This document shows, piece after piece, positions 6,032-7,562 of a stretch of 7,562 nucleotides of DNA. Position numbers and translations under genes: made by a program. The stretch is from Acidobacteriota bacterium (GTDB lineage Bacteria; Acidobacteriota; Vicinamibacteria; Vicinamibacterales; 2-12-FULL-66-21): NCBI GenBank assembly GCA_013694845.1, contig JACDBQ010000324.1, forward strand, positions 1 through 7,562. Direction: 5' to 3'. The notes below the pieces were generated by a model that saw only the letters and a list, made by a program, of their open reading frames with translations, was not told the origin of the DNA and did no database searches. Numbering within the stretch: the stretch's first letter is position 1; the number at the start of each line of letters is the position of its first letter.

Positions 6032-6496
6032 CTATGCGCTCTCTCCCTGCAGGCGGTCGCACTCGACCTTGTACGCGTCGATCAGTGCCGTGAGCTTGGT
6101 CTGGAAGGCGTTCTGCGCGGAATAGACCTCGCCGAGAGGGCTGACGATCTCTTTCTGCTTCAACTCGTCCTCGACTGTCATCGCCAGCTCGGCGAGCCGC
6201 TCGAGATTCGCGCGCGAATGGAACTCCATCTCCTTGAGCTTCGCGAGCACCGCCAGTGAGCCTTCCAGCGCGGCCGCGGGCCTGGGCGTGGGGATCTCGC
6301 TCGTAACGGCACTGTCGGCGGTCGCGATGTCATCGGACACGGTGGCAGCTCCGGCGGGGTCGCGCTTCTTCTTCGCCGCCGCCGATTTCTTGCCCGGCTG
6401 CACGGCGGGCGTATCCTCCGGCCTCGCTTCCGTGCCGTGATGCTTCTTTTCCTGGGTGACCTTCTTGGCGTGTGCGACGTTGCGCGGATCAGACAT
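6032..6496 (-). CDS. Hypothetical 154-residue protein: charged disordered N-half, helical C-half
   Basis: I do not recognise a family. I chose ATG 6494-6496 (MSDPRNVAHAKK) although the frame stays open upstream to 6889: GGGGG lies 4 bases before it, and the upstream stretch overlaps the palindrome and the MpaB relic with no protein-like character. Residues 1-50 are rich in Lys, Ala, His and Glu (KKVTQEKKHHG, KKSAAAKKKRD); 50-78 are Ala/Thr/Ser/Pro-rich and look disordered. Residues 78-154 are predicted helix with heptad-like hydrophobic spacing (LAVLAKLKEMEF, LERLAELAMTVEDELKQKE, FQTKLTALIDAYKVECDRLQ), so a coiled coil or helical bundle is likely. There is no signal peptide or membrane segment. 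The basic tail could contact nucleic acid or a polyanion, as in histone-H1-like or phasin-associated proteins, but this is analogy only. It is convergent with the dapB-like gene. Confidence 0.7.
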   Translation of the reverse strand: MSDPRNVAHAKKVTQEKKHHGTEARPEDTPAVQPGKKSAAAKKKRDPAGAATVSDDIATADSAVTSEIPTPRPAAALEGSLAVLAKLKEMEFHSRANLERLAELAMTVEDELKQKEIVSPLGEVYSAQNAFQTKLTALIDAYKVECDRLQGESA

Positions 6497-6647
6497 GAAA
6501 CCCCCGAAGATGAGGATGCTCGAAGGCAATCCAAGCAGCAGATGCAAGGCTACAGCAAGGTTGAATCTTCCGCCAGTGTTTGACCCGCCAGACACCGACG
6601 TGGCGAGGTTCGGGCCGGACGGACCAAGGCGCCACTCGGCATGCAAC
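6497..6647. other. Non-coding stretch upstream of the 154-residue protein gene
   Basis: This is the left part of the 353-base gap between the divergent genes starting at 6496 (minus) and 6850 (plus). I see no protein-like frame and no clear -10/-35 pair here. The promoter of the minus-strand gene should lie in it. The right part of the gap holds the palindrome and the MpaB relic, listed separately. Confidence 0.4.
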
Positions 6648-6681
6648 AATGCCGGGTGGTCCACGTGACGAACCCGGCATT
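6648..6681. repeat. 34-bp interrupted palindrome with a CACGTG core
   Basis: AATGCCGGGT (6648-6657) and ACCCGGCATT (6672-6681) are perfect 10-base reverse complements. The 14 bases between them contain CACGTG (6662-6667), whose symmetry axis is exactly that of the outer arms; only four positions on each side mismatch. This can fold as a strong hairpin beginning with AA and ending with TT, like a short intrinsic terminator, or serve as a symmetric protein-binding site. It lies in the gap between two divergent genes, directly before the MpaB relic. Confidence 0.5.
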
Positions 6682-6829
6682 CGAGCGTCACCGGGCGGCG
6701 AGACGCGATCGGCTGGACGCGGCGGGTGCCGTTCGGACCGGGCCGGGCAGCGTCACCTGGAAGGTCAATCGCGAAGTCATTGTCGTCGCCGGCTGGGGTC
6801 GCGCCATCCTGCTGCAGCTCGCGGGACCC
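6681..6829 (+). pseudogene. Relic of an oxygenase MpaB / DUF2236 family gene (N-terminal piece)
   Basis: The frame at 6740-6829 reads GPGSVTWKVNREVIVVAGWG and then RAILLQLAGP. This is the hallmark N-terminal block of DUF2236/MpaB-type haem oxygenases, usually G-P-x-S-x-T-W-x-V-N-R-E followed by G-x-x-R-A-x-LLQLAHP. The usual PFGP before this block is present but one frame away (GTG CCG TTC GGA CCG at 6726-6740). A 4-base duplication (CCGG within GGACCGGGCCGGGCAGC) explains the break: removing it gives PFGPGSVTWK. After LAGP the similarity ends, leaving none of the roughly 200 or more following residues, and the HP of the family is GP. No start codon is secure. The relic's last bases supply the AGGGA ribosome site of the next gene. 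It is certainly not functional. Family recognition rests on one motif block. Confidence 0.55.
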
Positions 6830-6849
6830 GCCGACAGGGATGACCAGGC

Positions 6850-7443
6850 ATGGGAAACAACTCGAGGACGGTTGTGAAGGTCGCGACATGGAGCGTGGCG
6901 GTCATCACTCTTCTGGTCGGCCTCGTGGGCGCCATCGGATACGTGTTACCGCAGAACCACGTGGCCGCGCGCGACGCGCTGGTCAGCGCCCAGCCGGCGG
7001 TCCTGTTCGATCTGATCGTGGACGTCTCGAAATATCCACAATGGCGCCCGGACGTCACCCGGGTCGATATTCTTGCCAGGGCGCCGCTCAAGTGGCGCCA
7101 GTATGTCGGGAGTGACGTCATCACGTTCGAAGTGGTGGAAAGCCGGTCTCCCGAGCGTCTGCGTGTACGGATCGCGGACCCGGACCTGCCGTTCGGCGGC
7201 ACCTGGACCTACGATCTCGCTCCCCAAGGATCCGGCACCCGTCTTCGGATCACCGAACATGGCGAGGTCTACAACCCGATCTTTCGTTTCGTATCCCGAT
7301 TCGTAATGGGTCACACGTCGACGATCGATGGCTTCGTCGGTGTGTTGCAGAGGCGGGTAACGGGGCCCGCGCGCCGTCGACGCTCTGCTGCGCTCAGGAA
7401 GGCCACGGCAATCACGGCTGAGCAGCTTCCAGCTTCCAGCTGA
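6850..7443 (+). CDS. Membrane-anchored SRPBCC-fold protein (polyketide cyclase/START-like)
   Basis: The product has 197 residues; ATG 6850 is preceded by AGGGA (6836-6840) at 9 bases. Seen: a hydrophobic N-terminal segment (about 11-33, VATWSVAVITLLVGLVGAIG) that is either a signal anchor or an uncleaved signal, then a single SRPBCC domain (about 38-170). The opening strand and helix are typical (AARDALVSAQPAVLFDLIVD, then KYPQWRPDV with the usual P-x-W). A central VITFEVVE strand follows, then GTWTYDLAPQGSGTRLRITE (117-136), and the long C-terminal helix (FRFVSRFVMGHTSTIDGFVGVLQRR). Such domains bind hydrophobic ligands in a deep pocket; the ligand here is unknown, and no catalytic role can be claimed. 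The last about 28 residues (RRRRSAALRKATAITAEQLPASS) are basic and low-complexity, and the final codons and the TGA come from a 7-bp repeat, so the natural C-terminus may once have been different. Confidence 0.85.
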   Translation: MGNNSRTVVKVATWSVAVITLLVGLVGAIGYVLPQNHVAARDALVSAQPAVLFDLIVDVSKYPQWRPDVTRVDILARAPLKWRQYVGSDVITFEVVESRSPERLRVRIADPDLPFGGTWTYDLAPQGSGTRLRITEHGEVYNPIFRFVSRFVMGHTSTIDGFVGVLQRRVTGPARRRRSAALRKATAITAEQLPASS

Positions 7444-7462
7444 CAGCTGAGAGCTGAGAGCT
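7424..7462. repeat. Heptanucleotide tandem repeat (AGCTNNN), 5.6 units
   Basis: The units are AGCTTCC, AGCTTCC, AGCTGAC, AGCTGAG, AGCTGAG and a terminal AGCT. The AGCT core is invariant and palindromic; the last three bases drift. The repeat starts inside the SRPBCC gene, encodes its last residues (LPASS), provides its TGA (7441-7443), and runs into the gap before the next, probably convergent, gene. Short heptamer tracts of this kind are known from intergenic DNA of several bacterial groups and arise by slippage. Confidence 0.85.
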
Positions 7463-7464
7463 AC

Positions 7465-7562
7465 TCATCCCCCCATCTCGACGTGCGGCTTGAGCCCGCC
7501 GCCGAAGACCTGTTGCCATCCATCGAGCTTTGCCGGGCCACCGCCACCGACCCCGAACGTGG
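7465..7562 (-). CDS. C-terminal end of an unidentified gene (runs off window)
   Basis: On the minus strand the frame entering from the right edge reads TFGVGGGGPAKLDGWQQVF, then GGGLKPHVEMGG, and stops with TGA (7465-7467), 3 bases beyond the heptamer repeat. Only 31-32 codons are visible. The composition (Gly-rich, WQQVFGGG, LKPHVEMGG) looks like protein and I do not recognise it. The plus strand is also open over this stretch (HLDVRLEPAAEDLLPSIEL), without a start, so the strand is not settled; I prefer minus because the stop sits just beyond an intergenic-type repeat and the frame reads more naturally. Confidence 0.4.
   Translation of the reverse strand, partial: TFGVGGGGPAKLDGWQQVFGGGLKPHVEMGG

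Noticed and set aside
6497..6889. Extension of the 154-residue protein upstream to 6889
   Set aside because: It would read antisense through the palindrome and the MpaB relic and into the SRPBCC start; the added sequence has no coherent domain, and the ATG at 6496 has a ribosome-like site.

Overview
The window is GC-rich, densely coded bacterial DNA with no tRNA, rRNA, CRISPR array or recognisable insertion sequence. The gene set is a Wzm/Wzt-type polysaccharide exporter, a secreted TPR protein of about 530 residues, a bacterial Ig-like-domain protein fragment and a TAXI-type solute-binding-protein fragment. This mix fits a free-living soil-type bacterium, and Acidobacteriota (Vicinamibacteria-like) is my best guess. 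That placement is inferred from protein style, not proven.

Layout. Positions 1-1808 (minus strand) hold a two-gene ABC exporter: a permease (897-1808) overlapping by 4 bp a Wzt-type ATPase whose C-terminal end runs off the window (1-900). Divergent from it, 1963-2046 (+) encodes a 27-residue single-pass membrane peptide behind a promoter-like segment containing a small palindrome. Positions 2233-2477 (+) are the decayed 5' end of a TAXI-family periplasmic binding protein gene, running tail-to-tail into the TPR gene 2483-4084 (-). The start codon of the TPR gene lies inside a long inverted repeat. Positions 4282-5105 (-) are the frameshifted, N-terminally truncated remnant of a secreted Ig-like-repeat protein. 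Positions 5188-5985 (+) encode a DapB-like dihydrodipicolinate reductase with an altered active-site histidine motif. Convergent to it, 6032-6496 (-) encodes a 154-residue protein with a charged, low-complexity N-terminal half and a helical C-terminal half. The gap 6497-6849 contains an interrupted palindrome (6648-6681) and a relic of an MpaB/DUF2236 oxygenase gene. Positions 6850-7443 (+) encode a membrane-anchored SRPBCC-fold protein whose last codons lie in a 7-bp tandem repeat. A probable partial minus-strand gene enters from the right edge.

How it works together. Only the exporter pair is an evident functional unit: it would move an undecaprenyl-linked glycan across the inner membrane. 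The other intact genes look like independent transcription units separated by gene debris. Three relics lie between 2.2 and 6.8 kb, each an end piece of a gene and each with a readable frame break. The window therefore looks like a region of repeated rearrangement and decay, not a coherent new system. The points most worth a second look are the start-codon inverted repeat, the palindrome at 6648-6681, the tiny membrane peptide with its promoter palindrome, the atypical DapB and the heptamer repeat that supplies a stop codon.
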